Source: a virus. Taken from it: a stretch of DNA of 20,708 nt. Made by a program: the position numbers and the translations under genes. Location of the stretch: the IMG/VR virus record IMGVR_UViG_3300036846_000467, positions 1-20,708 of that record. One strand, 5' to 3'. The notes beneath the pieces are model-generated. The model was not told the DNA's origin, searched no databases, and worked only from the letters and a program-made list of their open reading frames with translations. Within the stretch, counting starts at the first letter, position 1. Each line of letters opens with the position of its first letter. Positions 5,169-13,724 of this stretch are shown here, in pieces.

Positions 5169-6587
5169 CTATCGGCGCGCCAACGCGGCGATAGTGCGGT
5201 CGGCCTTGCGTAACAGGCCGGTGAAACGTGCGAGCGGCCGGCCGACCGTGAGCGCGACGTCCTCGTCGCCGTCGTCGCCGATCGTGTACGCGATGCCGAC
5301 GACGCGTACGTAATCGGCGACCGCGAGCCGGCCGGATTGGATAACGAGCGGGACGGTATCGCCCATGTTCGGCGTGCCGTACGTGTACCAGCCGGGCCGG
5401 AGGCCGAGCGTGTACGAGGGTACGAGGATGCCGTACAGCGCGAGGTCGCCGGCGGCGCGTTGGTCGAGCGTGACCTGTACCGATACGTCCGATGCGCTCT
5501 CGGCCGTTCCCCACGCGCCGACGTCGGTACCGTTCGCGTCGGCGTTCGAGGCCGAGCTCGCGAGCTGCGCCGCGGTCGGATCGCTCGAGGCCTTGTTACC
5601 GACGACGCGTACGTCGTTCGCGTAATCCGGCGAATTGACGCTACGAGCGACGGTCGCGACATTGGCGCCGTATTCGAGCACGAGGTCGGATCGCGCTACG
5701 CCTTGGTACGGATAGAACACGCGCAGCGCGTCGGTTTGCGGCGGGAACGGTTGCAGCACGAGCGCGCGCGGATCGACCTCGGCCTCGAGCTCGCCCGGGC
5801 TTACGTTCGAGCCGATCGTTTGCATACCGGCGGTACGGGTCTCGGGTACGACGTCGTAGTCGTAGCCGCCTTGCACCTTGGCGAGGTTGTCGAACATGGC
5901 GAGATACGTCTCGCCACCTTGGTACGTACGGTCGCGCGGTACGCCGGAATAGCCGCGCGTCGAGCCGTCCGGGTTGCATAGCGCGACCGCGATCGGCAGA
6001 TACGAGCCGGCGCCGTGACCTGCCCAATTCGGGTACGGGTTGCCGCCGCCGTCGAGGACGAAACCGGCCGCTAATACGTCCTGGTCGGTCGCGGTGTAAA
6101 TCGCCTGCGTTTTCGAGGTCGTATACCTGCGCTCGAGTAGCGCGGCGTAATCGTGCGCGGTGAACGTGACAATGTGCGATTGCTCGGATACTTGGTCCTC
6201 GGAATGGTCGACGATGCCGCGGAATACGGCGACGTCGGCGCCGGTCGTATCGTCCCATCGCCACGCGTAAATGTCGGTTGCGAGCTCGCGCGCGAGCGCG
6301 GCCTCGTCGCTACGGCCGTCGACCGAAAACGTGAGCACGGCCGGCGTATTCCATTGCTGCTCGAGCCGCCGGCCGTACGCGGTGCCGAGCTCGGCGACGA
6401 TGGTCGATTGCCACGCCGGCGCCGGCGCGCTCGCCGGGCGCGACCATTGCCGGCGGTGCGCGGTCAAACGCCAGCGGCCGCGGTTGGTCGGTACCGGGTA
6501 CGCGCCGGGCGCGCCTCGAGCGGTCGGCATCGGCGGCGCGCCCTCGAGCTCGGCGGCGCGTCCGACCGGCCACGTATCGACCTTCAC
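5169..6587 (-). CDS. Minor tail protein, Gp37-like (tail-hub type)
   Basis: This 472-aa protein probably forms part of the tail tip or hub. The pattern ELATDIYAWRWDDT-FRGIVDHSEDQVSEQ, TFTAHDYAALLERRY and later VRVVGIAYTIGDDGDEDVALTVGRP matches the ReqiPepy6 Gp37-like family of siphovirus minor tail proteins. These resemble baseplate-hub proteins that contact the tape measure and Dit rings. Start GTG 6587 overlaps the preceding stop by four bases (GTGA), and no longer start is needed. The next gene begins after a 15-base gap with its own strong ribosome-binding site. Family assignment is from memory of its conserved blocks. Confidence 0.8.
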   Translation of the reverse strand: MKVDTWPVGRAAELEGAPPMPTARGAPGAYPVPTNRGRWRLTAHRRQWSRPASAPAPAWQSTIVAELGTAYGRRLEQQWNTPAVLTFSVDGRSDEAALARELATDIYAWRWDDTTGADVAVFRGIVDHSEDQVSEQSHIVTFTAHDYAALLERRYTTSKTQAIYTATDQDVLAAGFVLDGGGNPYPNWAGHGAGSYLPIAVALCNPDGSTRGYSGVPRDRTYQGGETYLAMFDNLAKVQGGYDYDVVPETRTAGMQTIGSNVSPGELEAEVDPRALVLQPFPPQTDALRVFYPYQGVARSDLVLEYGANVATVARSVNSPDYANDVRVVGNKASSDPTAAQLASSASNADANGTDVGAWGTAESASDVSVQVTLDQRAAGDLALYGILVPSYTLGLRPGWYTYGTPNMGDTVPLVIQSGRLAVADYVRVVGIAYTIGDDGDEDVALTVGRPLARFTGLLRKADRTIAALARR

Positions 6588-7471
6588 GCGAGGTAGCCGT
6601 CCTGCCAAATGGCCTGAACCTGCGTACCGGCCGCGGCCGCGGTACCGGCGAGCGTCATGACGTGATCGGCGCCGGCCGGGAGTACCGGCCACGCGAGCCG
6701 GGTCCAATCCAATTGCGCGAGGATCGGCTGCGCCGGGTCGCCGAGGTAGAACGCGGTACGGGCCGCGGTGTCGACGTCGACCCATGCGCCGGCGCCAATC
6801 GAGAACGACGAGAGAAAACCGACGACGTACAACGTGCCATCGGCGGCGCGTATCGAGACCTCCGGCGCGGTAACCGGGCCGTAGATACGCAAGAGCGGTT
6901 GTAGCGGTAGGTCGCCGTTGCCGTGAATCGTGCCAGGCGCCGGCGATTGCGTGCCGGTCGGATACGTGCGCGGGTAGGTGAGGTCGTAGGCGCGGCCGGC
7001 GCCGGCGGTCGTACCCGCGAACGAGGTAACGACGCGCTCGGCCGGGTCGTACGCGACCGGATCGGCGGCGACCCATTGCAGCGAAATATCGCGTTGCGAC
7101 GCGCCCTCGAGTTTCCACGCATACGCGGCGCCGCGCACGGTGAGGACGCGCTCGGGCGCGCCGGGCCGGTCGAGGACGTAATGCAGCGTCGGCCTCGAGC
7201 TCGGGAGCATGTACGGGCCGAACGACGTCGCGACGTCGTCGATTGTTGCGCCGGCGTCGACGAGCGCGGTGAGGTCGGCCGAGATAAGCCGCGCGCCGAA
7301 TAGGCGCGTACGGTCGTCGACGCCGTTACGGTCGGGCCGGTTGTTGACCACCTCGCGTACGGTCGGCGAGCCGAGGTCGAACGACGTACAGAAATAGCCG
7401 GCGGCGACGTCCTCGAGGTCGATGCTCGAGCCGTCGTCGAGCGTGAGCCAGGCGCGCCGAATGCAGGTCAT
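6584..7471 (-). CDS. Distal-tail-like minor tail protein
   Basis: This 295-aa protein sits directly after the tape measure, where siphophages carry the distal tail (Dit) protein that joins tube and hub. The N-terminal half holds strands such as RAWLTLDDGSSIDLED, and GYFCTSFDLGSPTVREVVNNRPDRNGVDD is a pattern common in actinophage minor tail proteins. The C-terminal half (from about residue 185) looks like a galectin-like or carbohydrate-binding beta-sandwich (PLQPLLRIYGPVTAPEV). ATG 7471 overlaps the tape-measure stop (ATGA); an ATG eight codons upstream is less likely. The Dit role comes from position. Confidence 0.8.
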   Translation of the reverse strand: MTCIRRAWLTLDDGSSIDLEDVAAGYFCTSFDLGSPTVREVVNNRPDRNGVDDRTRLFGARLISADLTALVDAGATIDDVATSFGPYMLPSSRPTLHYVLDRPGAPERVLTVRGAAYAWKLEGASQRDISLQWVAADPVAYDPAERVVTSFAGTTAGAGRAYDLTYPRTYPTGTQSPAPGTIHGNGDLPLQPLLRIYGPVTAPEVSIRAADGTLYVVGFLSSFSIGAGAWVDVDTAARTAFYLGDPAQPILAQLDWTRLAWPVLPAGADHVMTLAGTAAAAGTQVQAIWQDGYLA

Positions 7472-9423
7472 ACGCGCTCGGTTTGCATCACCCATGCGGC
7501 GCGGCGCATGAATGCCTCGACGTCGAGCTCGGTCTCGAAATGCGCGTGCTGTACGACGACGGACGGGCCGCCGCCGCGGCGCACCGCGTCGATTTTCTCG
7601 AGCGGCGCGACCACCTCGCCGGCGTGTATGTACGCGAGGCCGGTTTGCGTGACGTAGCCGCCATGTTGCAGGCCGACCACGCCGAGCGCCTTACTTGCCG
7701 CGCCGCCGAGCGCGCCGAGGCTTGGCGGTTTTAGCTTGCCAATCGTGTCATTCCATATCCGGGTGATGGTGTCGACGACGGTCTGTACCGCCGACACGGC
7801 GCCTTGAAATAGGCCGGTCATCGTCGACGCGATGCGTTTCGGGATGCCGGTGATAAACGAAACGAGACCATTCCACGCGGTCTCGATACCGCCGACGACG
7901 GTACCGACCGCCGAGCTCGCGGCGTTGAAAATGCCGCCGAGGATCGCGCCGATACGGCCGACGAGACCGGAGAAAAATCCGACGAGCGCCGACCACGCGG
8001 CGCGGATCGCGCCGACGACTACGCCGGCCGCGGCCTTGATTTGGTCCCAATACTTGTAGATCAGCGCCGCGGCGAGCGCGATCGGGCCGAGCAGGATACC
8101 GAGCAGGAGCGGCCAATTGGCCTTGATCCAATTCCATACCGCGAGAATCGCGACGTGTATGCCGTGCCATATCGTCGACCAATTGCGGTAGATCAGATAA
8201 CCGACCGCGATTAGCGCGATAACGCCGGCGACGATGAGCGCGATCGGGCCGAGCATCGCCCATTCCGAAACGGCGGCCGCGTCGTCGGCGGTCGCCATTG
8301 CGTCGGTCGCGGCGGCGGCCGTTTCTTGCGTGGTCTTGAACGTGTTCAAGATTGCGCCGCCGGCCGAGACCGCGCCGCCGAGGCCGGCGAGCGCAGTACC
8401 GGCGACGGTGAGCGCCGGGCCGAATTTCTCGCCGAACGCGCTCGCGGCGTCCTCGACTTTCGCTTGCATCGCTCGTATATGGCCGGTGAACGTGTTCGCG
8501 GCCGCGTCGCCCTGGCCGTGAATCTTCGCCGCAAGCTGCGTTACCGCGTCTTGGTGTTTCTTTTCGGCCTGCGTGACCGTGCGATTTGCGTCGGTTAGGT
8601 GAGCGTGCGCGGCGGCCGATAGCAGCACGGTCGCGCGTACCTTGTCCTCGGCGTCGCGCAAATGCAGCGCGTCGCTAACCGATAGTTTCTTCTTGCTCGC
8701 GTCGATGGTCTCGAGGTCGGCGAGCCGTTTCTTGGCATCGCCGGCGGCCTTGTCCGCGCTTGCGGCCTTGCGCGACGCCGCGCCGGCCGCGTTCACGAGC
8801 GGGCCGAGCTTCTCGACGTGTATGCCGAATTCTTTCAACACGCGGGTATTGCCGTTGTAAACCTTGCCGACCGTCGTCGCCGCGTCGGCGAGGCCTTCAT
8901 GTTTCGCGGCGGCGAGGTCGGTCGCCTCGCTGAGGTCCGCGAGCGCCTTGGTCGGGCTGCCGGTCGCCTGCGTGAGGATGCGCAGCGCATCGCTCGTTTC
9001 GTTCGCGGTATCGCCGTAGTGCTCTTGATGTTTGATCGCTTCCTCGACCTTGCCGGAATAGGTCGAATAGCTTGCGCCGGTGTTCTCGACCGCGGTTTTT
9101 AGCTGCTCGTGCGCGGCCTTGTCTTTCGATCCCATCGCGGCGAGGCCGACGCCGAGCGTTGCCGCGGCGCCGCCGATACCGGCGAGAATCGGGCCGACCG
9201 CCTTACCGTGCCGGCCGACGTCCTCGACCGCGTCGCCGAGACCGCCGAGCGCGTCCTCGAGCGGCGCGAATACGCCGGTTTTGTTGACGGTCGCGAAAAA
9301 CGTGTTGAACGAGCCGCGCATTCTGCCGGCGCCGCTCGAGGCCTTGCCGGCCGCGGTATCGACCGCGCCGGAGAGGCCTTTGAGGTCGCCGAGGACGCGT
9401 ACGACGACGGACGGGCCGCTCAT
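7468..9423 (-). CDS. Tape measure protein
   Basis: At 651 aa this is the longest protein in the window. It sets tail length and is threaded through the tube. The first 370 residues are Ala-rich helix with coiled-coil character (for example the Lys/Asp-rich stretch around 225-320). A hydrophobic section at about 390-460 holds two likely membrane-inserting segments (LGPIALIVAGVIALIAVGYL and LLLGILLGPIALAAAL). Residues about 460-560 repeat ALV-F-GL-GRI-like units. The C-terminus contains GLQHGGYVTQTGLAYIHAGE, a motif common at the end of actinophage tape measures. By the usual 0.15 nm per residue the tail would be about 95-100 nm. ATG 9423 follows the chaperone extension by three bases. Confidence 0.95.
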   Translation of the reverse strand: MSGPSVVVRVLGDLKGLSGAVDTAAGKASSGAGRMRGSFNTFFATVNKTGVFAPLEDALGGLGDAVEDVGRHGKAVGPILAGIGGAAATLGVGLAAMGSKDKAAHEQLKTAVENTGASYSTYSGKVEEAIKHQEHYGDTANETSDALRILTQATGSPTKALADLSEATDLAAAKHEGLADAATTVGKVYNGNTRVLKEFGIHVEKLGPLVNAAGAASRKAASADKAAGDAKKRLADLETIDASKKKLSVSDALHLRDAEDKVRATVLLSAAAHAHLTDANRTVTQAEKKHQDAVTQLAAKIHGQGDAAANTFTGHIRAMQAKVEDAASAFGEKFGPALTVAGTALAGLGGAVSAGGAILNTFKTTQETAAAATDAMATADDAAAVSEWAMLGPIALIVAGVIALIAVGYLIYRNWSTIWHGIHVAILAVWNWIKANWPLLLGILLGPIALAAALIYKYWDQIKAAAGVVVGAIRAAWSALVGFFSGLVGRIGAILGGIFNAASSAVGTVVGGIETAWNGLVSFITGIPKRIASTMTGLFQGAVSAVQTVVDTITRIWNDTIGKLKPPSLGALGGAASKALGVVGLQHGGYVTQTGLAYIHAGEVVAPLEKIDAVRRGGGPSVVVQHAHFETELDVEAFMRRAAWVMQTERV

Positions 9424-9426
9424 GGC

Positions 9427-9594
9427 CTACCGCCGGCGCGCGGCGGCCTTCTCGAGCTCGCGCGCCTCGCGGGCCATGTACCGGAGAAATGCGCGGTACG
9501 TGTCATCGTCGAGCGCCTCGACCTCGGCCGGCGTCATTCGCCAGAATCGGCAGAAGGCGGCGAGGTTGTCGAGGACGCGCCTTCCGTAGGGTCC
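9427..9594 (-). CDS. Tail assembly chaperone frameshift extension (GT-type)
   Basis: This is a reading frame in -1 relative to the upstream chaperone. Its conserved-looking part reads VLDNLAAFCRFWRMTPAEV, then DDDTYRAFLRYMAREARELE, ending at TAG 9427. Between tail tube and tape measure, this arrangement is the lambda G/GT type, where some ribosomes slip to add a C-terminal extension. The frames could join near GGACCCT (9594-9588), giving a smooth ...NPLVDPYGRRVLDNL product. This is not a textbook heptamer, because only the CCT-to-CCC slip re-pairs well. Alternatively a separate 36-aa gene starts at ATG 9537, which overlaps the upstream stop (ATGA). The start coordinate is approximate. Confidence 0.7.
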   Translation of the reverse strand, partial: GPYGRRVLDNLAAFCRFWRMTPAEVEALDDDTYRAFLRYMAREARELEKAAARRR

Positions 9595-9872
9595 ACGAGC
9601 GGATTCTCCGGGCCGCCGAATTCCACGTCGACGGCGCCGGAGAGCTCCCATAGCTGGCCGGCGTCGGGCATATGGCCGGCGCGATCGGCGCGCCGGTAGA
9701 GCTCGGCGAATGCCATGACCTGCACGCGGTTCGCCTCGTCGGCCTCGTCGGTCAAGAGCTCGGAGAGCGAGCGGCCGGTCGCCTTGGTCAATGAGCGCAA
9801 CGCGTTCGGCGAGAGCCGTAGCGGCCGGTCGGCTGCAATCGTGACGGGCTCGAGCAGGTATGCGTTAGTCAT
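9534..9872 (-). CDS. Tail assembly chaperone (G-type)
   Basis: This 112-aa protein is expected to bind the tape measure while the tail tube polymerises around it. It reads MTNAYLLEPVTIA, then an alpha-helical stretch (LSPNALRSLTKATGRSLSEL) and AFAELYRRADRAGHMPDAGQLWELS. The latter is the usual helical body of actinophage chaperones, which ends near VDVEFGGPENP. The last 24 residues (Ser/Thr/Pro-rich) look unlike a structured tail and overlap the -1 frame of the extension, as expected when the natural long product arises by frameshift. ATG 9872 overlaps the preceding gene by eight bases. Confidence 0.85.
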   Translation of the reverse strand: MTNAYLLEPVTIAADRPLRLSPNALRSLTKATGRSLSELLTDEADEANRVQVMAFAELYRRADRAGHMPDAGQLWELSGAVDVEFGGPENPLVDPTEGASSTTSPPSADSGE

Positions 9873-10320
9873 GTACGGCGCCTCCGTCGTTGGTCGTATT
9901 GGTCCAAACGCCGGCGCCATTGAGCGCGGCGTCGATCGCGCTCGAGTAGAGCTCGGCGGCGCGCCCCGCGAGGTCGGCCGCGGCCGGGAACAGGTACCGG
10001 CCGGCGCCGACGTATTCGCGGCTCGAGCCGTCCGGGCGCGTACCGCCGAAATCTATCCACGGCGCGTACGGAACCTTCGCGCTGCCCATGCGCACGGCGG
10101 CGCCGGTACGGGTGCCGCTCGTGCGGACGTTGCCGGCCATGCGGCCGCTCGAGCTCGGCACGGTCGAGCGCGTGCGCGCCGCGATCGGTTCGGCGGCCGT
10201 TTTGCCGGCGGCCTTGATCGCGGCGTACAGCGGCGAGCTCACCTCGTCGGTCTGCCGCTTGAGGTCGCGCCGTAGCGCGGCCATGCCGATAATGCCGACC
10301 TGCGGCGCGGTCGAGCCCAT
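9865..10320 (-). CDS. HK97 gp10-like neck/tail-completion protein
   Basis: This 151-aa protein carries the pattern of the HK97 gp10 family. It has a helical, basic N-terminus (AALRRDLKRQTDEVSSPLYAA), then AARTRSTVPSSSGRMAGNVRTS and the signature YAPWIDFGGTRPDG, followed by GAGRYLFPAAADLAGRAAELY. Members join the completed tail to the head or help finish tail assembly. The family often lies upstream of the tail tube; here it follows the tube gene by four bases and precedes the chaperone, an order also used in actinobacterial prophages. Start ATG 10320 is the only sensible one. Confidence 0.8.
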   Translation of the reverse strand: MGSTAPQVGIIGMAALRRDLKRQTDEVSSPLYAAIKAAGKTAAEPIAARTRSTVPSSSGRMAGNVRTSGTRTGAAVRMGSAKVPYAPWIDFGGTRPDGSSREYVGAGRYLFPAAADLAGRAAELYSSAIDAALNGAGVWTNTTNDGGAVHD

Positions 10321-10324
10321 CGCG

Positions 10325-10825
10325 CTACGCGGTGACTTTGGTCGGCGGGCCGGTCATGATCCAGTCAATATCGACCTCGGACGCGGTGCCGGCGGCGCCG
10401 CCGAATAGCGCGTAGGGCTGCGGTATCGCGGTGCCCTCGAACGACGGATTGGTCGGGCTCGCCGGCGAGCCCTTGTAGGGCCGCACCTTGAAAGGACACG
10501 GCGTCTGCGCGGTCGCGTACGCGTCGAGCGCGGCGGTCAGCGTGTCATCGGTCGAGCCGGTCGAGAAATCCTGCGCAAGCTTCACCTTGAAATGCCACTT
10601 GACCGGGCCGGGATAATCCTGCACTCCGCAAAACGTCGTGAGCTCGATCGGCTTGTTTTCGGGCTCGATGCTTACCTCCATGCCGAGACACGAGAGGTTT
10701 GCGGCGCCAATCTCGACGTACGCGTCGGTCATCATGACCGGCGACGTTGTAACCGGCGGCGCGACGTCGGCGACGGCGGCGACCGCGGCGCGGTCGTTCG
10801 GTTGCTTGGTCGGCGTATCGGTCAT
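10325..10825 (-). CDS. Major tail (tube) protein
   Basis: This 166-aa protein should stack in rings to form the non-contractile tail tube. After a disordered N-terminus of about 30 residues comes the beta-rich body: DAYVEIGAANLSCLGMEVSIEPENKPIELTTF, then CGVQDYPGPVKWHFKVKLAQDF, DDTLTAALDAYATAQTPCPFKVRPY and EVDIDWIMTGPP. 'PENKP-ELTTF' and 'QDYPGPVKW' are blocks I associate with actinobacterial siphophage tube proteins. A very good ribosome-binding site (GGAGGT, seven bases) precedes ATG 10825, as expected for a highly made virion protein. It follows the connector stop by 17 bases. Confidence 0.9.
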   Translation of the reverse strand: MTDTPTKQPNDRAAVAAVADVAPPVTTSPVMMTDAYVEIGAANLSCLGMEVSIEPENKPIELTTFCGVQDYPGPVKWHFKVKLAQDFSTGSTDDTLTAALDAYATAQTPCPFKVRPYKGSPASPTNPSFEGTAIPQPYALFGGAAGTASEVDIDWIMTGPPTKVTA

Positions 10826-10842
10826 GTTCGGTACCTCCGTAG

Positions 10843-11226
10843 CTACATACGAATTTCGAGAACGAGGTCGGCGGCGAGGACGTCGACGCCGGCGATAGTG
10901 AGCAGGCGCCAGGTCGATTGCGACCGAGGTCGGCACGAGACCACCGCGCCGCCGAGGTTGGTCTCGGGCTTGAGCGCATCCTTGGCGAGCATGACGAGCT
11001 CGTCGACGCGGTCGACCTCGCCGGCGCCGGCGGCGGCCATGACGGGTAGCGCGGCGACGTCGACGCCGAACGTAGGTAGGTCGTAGTCGACGGTTTGCGG
11101 GTAGCCGACGACGTACGCCGGCGGGTTGAGCGTCGACGGCGGTGTCGCGAACACGCGTATGGACGCGTCGATTTGCTCGAGGACGGCGGCCACGGCGGCG
11201 GCGGCGGGCGCGCGTTGCCACGTCAT
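10843..11226 (-). CDS. Head-tail connector / candidate tail terminator
   Basis: This 127-aa protein begins with a helix (AAVAAVLEQIDASIRVF). It continues with PPSTLNPPAYVVGYPQTVDYDLPTF, a beta strand that opens many neck and tail-terminator proteins. It ends in a ferredoxin-like alternation (DELVMLAKDALK, then VVSCRPRSQSTWRLL and DVLAADLVLEIRM). The lambda gpU/SPP1 gp17-type terminator caps the tail tube and docks on the head. Position two genes after the capsid and just before the tube supports that. ATG 11226 overlaps the preceding stop (ATGA). The exact neck role is inferred. Confidence 0.72.
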   Translation of the reverse strand: MTWQRAPAAAAVAAVLEQIDASIRVFATPPSTLNPPAYVVGYPQTVDYDLPTFGVDVAALPVMAAAGAGEVDRVDELVMLAKDALKPETNLGGAVVSCRPRSQSTWRLLTIAGVDVLAADLVLEIRM

Positions 11227-11552
11227 CCGAATACGAGCGGCGCGCCCTGCGCGTAGAGCGCGTCGATATCCGGGTCGACGCGCCCTACGCGCATAGCGCC
11301 GGTCTCGCTCCATGCGATCGTGCCGTCCGTCGAGTCGCGCCGGCGGTACAGCCGCGACGCGTGTAACAGACAGGCGTAATGGCCGGAGTCGGGCAGCGCA
11401 GCCGCCTCGTCGGGCGGATACACCTTGCTGTAACGGCCGACGCCGTAGTCGATGGCAGCGGCGAGCGCGCTCGTGATAACCGCGTCCGATTCCGGGTCGG
11501 GCGCCATGCGCAAGAACGAGCGCACCTCGGTAAGCGTCGGCCATGCTGCCAT
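11223..11552 (-). CDS. Head-tail adaptor (gp6/gp15-like connector)
   Basis: This 109-aa, mostly helical protein (MAAWPTLTEVRSFLRM, then DAVITSALAAAIDYGVGRY, HYACLLHASRLYRRRDS) matches the small four-helix adaptor that binds beneath the portal in HK97-like phages. It ends in a loop containing DPDIDALYAQGAPLVFG, a closing pattern frequent in actinophage adaptors. It is the first gene after the capsid, as usual. Start ATG 11552 lies 37 bases after the capsid stop. A purine-rich AAGGAAGG occurs about 15 bases upstream, rather far for a standard ribosome-binding site. Confidence 0.82.
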   Translation of the reverse strand: MAAWPTLTEVRSFLRMAPDPESDAVITSALAAAIDYGVGRYSKVYPPDEAAALPDSGHYACLLHASRLYRRRDSTDGTIAWSETGAMRVGRVDPDIDALYAQGAPLVFG

Positions 11553-11589
11553 CGGACTACAGCGCCTTCCTTCCCCCGATTCCGCTTCG

Positions 11590-12927
11590 CTACTTGCCGC
11601 CGCCGGCGTTGCCGCGCCGCGCGGGCTCGGGCTCGGTCTCGGCCGCCTCCGGTAGCGCGGTGCTCGGCAACGTGCCCGCGATGGTGAGCGGGACGAATGC
11701 GCCGCCGAATAGCGAGCCGTGCGCGACGTAGCCGCCGTACGCGACCTCGACGCCGAGAATGCTCGGCTCGATGACCGAGAGCAGGCCGATGATTTCCTCG
11801 TACACCTCGAACAGCGACGACGGGCCGACAATGCAGGTACCGTCCGAAAACATCGGTACGACGATGCGCGGCAGGCCGAGGACGTCACCGCGCAAATCGG
11901 CGAGCGAGCTACCGCCGACGTCGAATCCGTCCGCGGAGTCCCCGCCGACCGCCGCGTCGGGCGGGAGCACCACGCGCGCGACGTCGACGAGCGAGCCGAG
12001 CGCCGCCCATACGTCGAGCGAGCACCAGATACGGTCGGGCATTCGCTTACCGGCGTTGTAGCTGCGCATCGCCGCGGTGTAGAGCGCGGTCGCCCATTCG
12101 GCGAGCGAGGCCGCGCTGCCGGCGGTGCCGAGCGGTACCGGCGTACCGGCCGCGCCAATCGTGAACGCGTCCGCGACCGCGCCCTCGGTCTCGACGGCGT
12201 ACACGTCGGCGAGGTCGCGTACGAGAATGTCCCACGCGCTCGGCGAGGTCCAGTCAATGTCCTGGCGCGAAATGTCGACCGAGCCGCCCCACGTTTCCTT
12301 GGTGAATGGAATTTGCGCGATGGTCATTTTTTGCGACGGGAGCGCCTGCTTCTCGCCGGCCTGCTTACCAACCTGTACGTGTTGCGTGATATGCGGCCGC
12401 GAGAACGTGAGGCCGGGAATTCCGCCGAGCGCCTTCGCGCCGCCGAGCGACGTAATGAGCGGCCGATTCGCGTCGATGATGTTGACCACCTGACCAACGA
12501 TCGGCGTCGGCAGGATGCCGGGCGTATCGGCGGTCGTTTGGTCGGCGCGCGCTTGGTACACGCGCGTCGCGGCGGCCTCGTCGACGCGGCCGCGCTCGAG
12601 GATGCCATTGGCGCGCAGGTAGTCGACGAGAAACGCGCCGGCGGTGCGGTAGGTCGATCGCTCGGCGGCGTCGGCGCGGCGGCCGCCGGTGACGACGGCG
12701 GGACGCGGTAGCGAGCTCTCGGTTTCGTTATGCGCGGCGCGCAATTCCTCGAACGCGGCGAGCGGCGTGATTTGCTCGTCGAGCGTCGCGATGCGACCTC
12801 GAGCGGCCTCGAGGAGGCCGCGCTCGGCGTCGGTGAGGTCGCGGCCTTCCACCTGACCGAGGATTGAGTCGATAGTCGAGATTTGCTCGGCGCGCTGCGC
12901 GCGGAACGATTCGAGAACAGGGTTCAC
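11590..12927 (-). CDS. Major capsid protein (HK97 fold) with N-terminal delta domain
   Basis: This 445-aa capsid subunit starts at GTG 12927 with GGAGGT six bases upstream. Residues 1-65 are charged helix (ESFRAQRAEQISTIDSIL, then LLEAARGRIATLDEQI), the delta/scaffold region that the adjacent protease should remove. The body has the HK97 blocks: TPGILPTPIVGQVVNIIDANRPL, PHITQHVQVGKQAGEK, then ETWGGSVDISRQDIDW and RIWCSLDVWAALG. GVEVAYGGYVAHGSLFGGAFVPL lies near the end. A 25-residue Ala/Glu/Pro-rich tail follows the fold. It could be a surface-exposed decoration or only a disordered end. Confidence 0.95.
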   Translation of the reverse strand: MNPVLESFRAQRAEQISTIDSILGQVEGRDLTDAERGLLEAARGRIATLDEQITPLAAFEELRAAHNETESSLPRPAVVTGGRRADAAERSTYRTAGAFLVDYLRANGILERGRVDEAAATRVYQARADQTTADTPGILPTPIVGQVVNIIDANRPLITSLGGAKALGGIPGLTFSRPHITQHVQVGKQAGEKQALPSQKMTIAQIPFTKETWGGSVDISRQDIDWTSPSAWDILVRDLADVYAVETEGAVADAFTIGAAGTPVPLGTAGSAASLAEWATALYTAAMRSYNAGKRMPDRIWCSLDVWAALGSLVDVARVVLPPDAAVGGDSADGFDVGGSSLADLRGDVLGLPRIVVPMFSDGTCIVGPSSLFEVYEEIIGLLSVIEPSILGVEVAYGGYVAHGSLFGGAFVPLTIAGTLPSTALPEAAETEPEPARRGNAGGGK

Positions 12928-13094
12928 GGTTGCACCTCCGAAACGGTCGAACGGTTGCGCTCGATGCAGGCGCCTCGGGTGTCCGGTCGGTGTCTCGCCG
13001 GTGCGGGCGGCCTCGACGGCCGGGCGCGCGGTCGGCGGGACGGCCGCCGGGCGGGCCGTGCCGCGGTCTAGTGCTCGCCGGGAGCGTAACGCGG
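12928..13094. other. 167-bp non-coding gap between protease and capsid
   Basis: No credible gene was found on either strand. The gap is very GC-rich, with short inverted pairs around 13010-13050 (for example CGGCCGGGC and GACGGCCG-type words) that could fold into an mRNA leader. It ends at the capsid ribosome-binding site. In a genome where most genes overlap, this is the longest gap inside the late block, and it may hold a capsid-specific promoter or processing signal. I cannot identify a clear -10/-35 pair. Confidence 0.45.
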
Positions 13095-13724
13095 CTACGG
13101 CGCCGCGTCGCGCAGCCGTGCGAGCTCGTCGCGCCAGGCCTCGACCTGGAGCGGCCGCGCCGATTGCAGCGCGGCGCGCTGCTCGACCGAAAACGCGGTA
13201 CGGACGAGCGTCACCTCGGCATCGGCAAACGCCGGCGTCGGCGTGAGCGAGACCTCGAGCAGCCGAGACTCGAGCCGGGTAACGCGGTCCATATGGTCCG
13301 GGCCGAGCTCGGGCTGCCAATCCTCGACGTAATCCCAATCCGAGCGGATCGGTTGAAAACCAATCGACATACCGACGAGCTCGCCGTCATCGGCCGCCCG
13401 GGCCGCGCGCTGCGCCTCCGGCGACTCATTGAGCCGCCATACGCCGGTGAGCGCGCCGTTATCGTGCGACCATTGCTCGGCCTTGCCGACCGGAAATGAG
13501 CGGTTGTCGTGGAATAGGAGCAGCGGTAACCGTTGCCCACTACCGCCGGCGGTCGATTTCTTGAACGAGGCCGCCGCGTGTTGCTCGAGATACCAGCCGA
13601 GATTGGCGAAGGTCTCGTACGGAACGGCGCGCCCCTCGAGGTACTTGTACGGCCGACCGACCGCCTGCGCTTCGCGTACCTCGAGCGCGGTCGCGTACAT
13701 GCGGGCTTCGGGTGCAATCGTCAT
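13095..13724 (-). CDS. Prohead maturation protease (HK97 family)
   Basis: This 209-aa protease, related in fold to herpesvirus assemblins, should trim the capsid delta domain during prohead maturation. It reads YKYLEGRAVPYETFANLG, then LPLLLFHDNRSFPVGKAEQW with catalytic His72, and ELVGMSIGFQPI with catalytic Ser120. RLLEVSLTPTPAFADAEVT then closes the fold, as usual for the family. The last 35 residues are a charged helix. ATG 13724 overlaps the portal stop (ATGA), and 167 bp separate it from the capsid. Confidence 0.93.
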   Translation of the reverse strand: MTIAPEARMYATALEVREAQAVGRPYKYLEGRAVPYETFANLGWYLEQHAAASFKKSTAGGSGQRLPLLLFHDNRSFPVGKAEQWSHDNGALTGVWRLNESPEAQRAARAADDGELVGMSIGFQPIRSDWDYVEDWQPELGPDHMDRVTRLESRLLEVSLTPTPAFADAEVTLVRTAFSVEQRAALQSARPLQVEAWRDELARLRDAAP

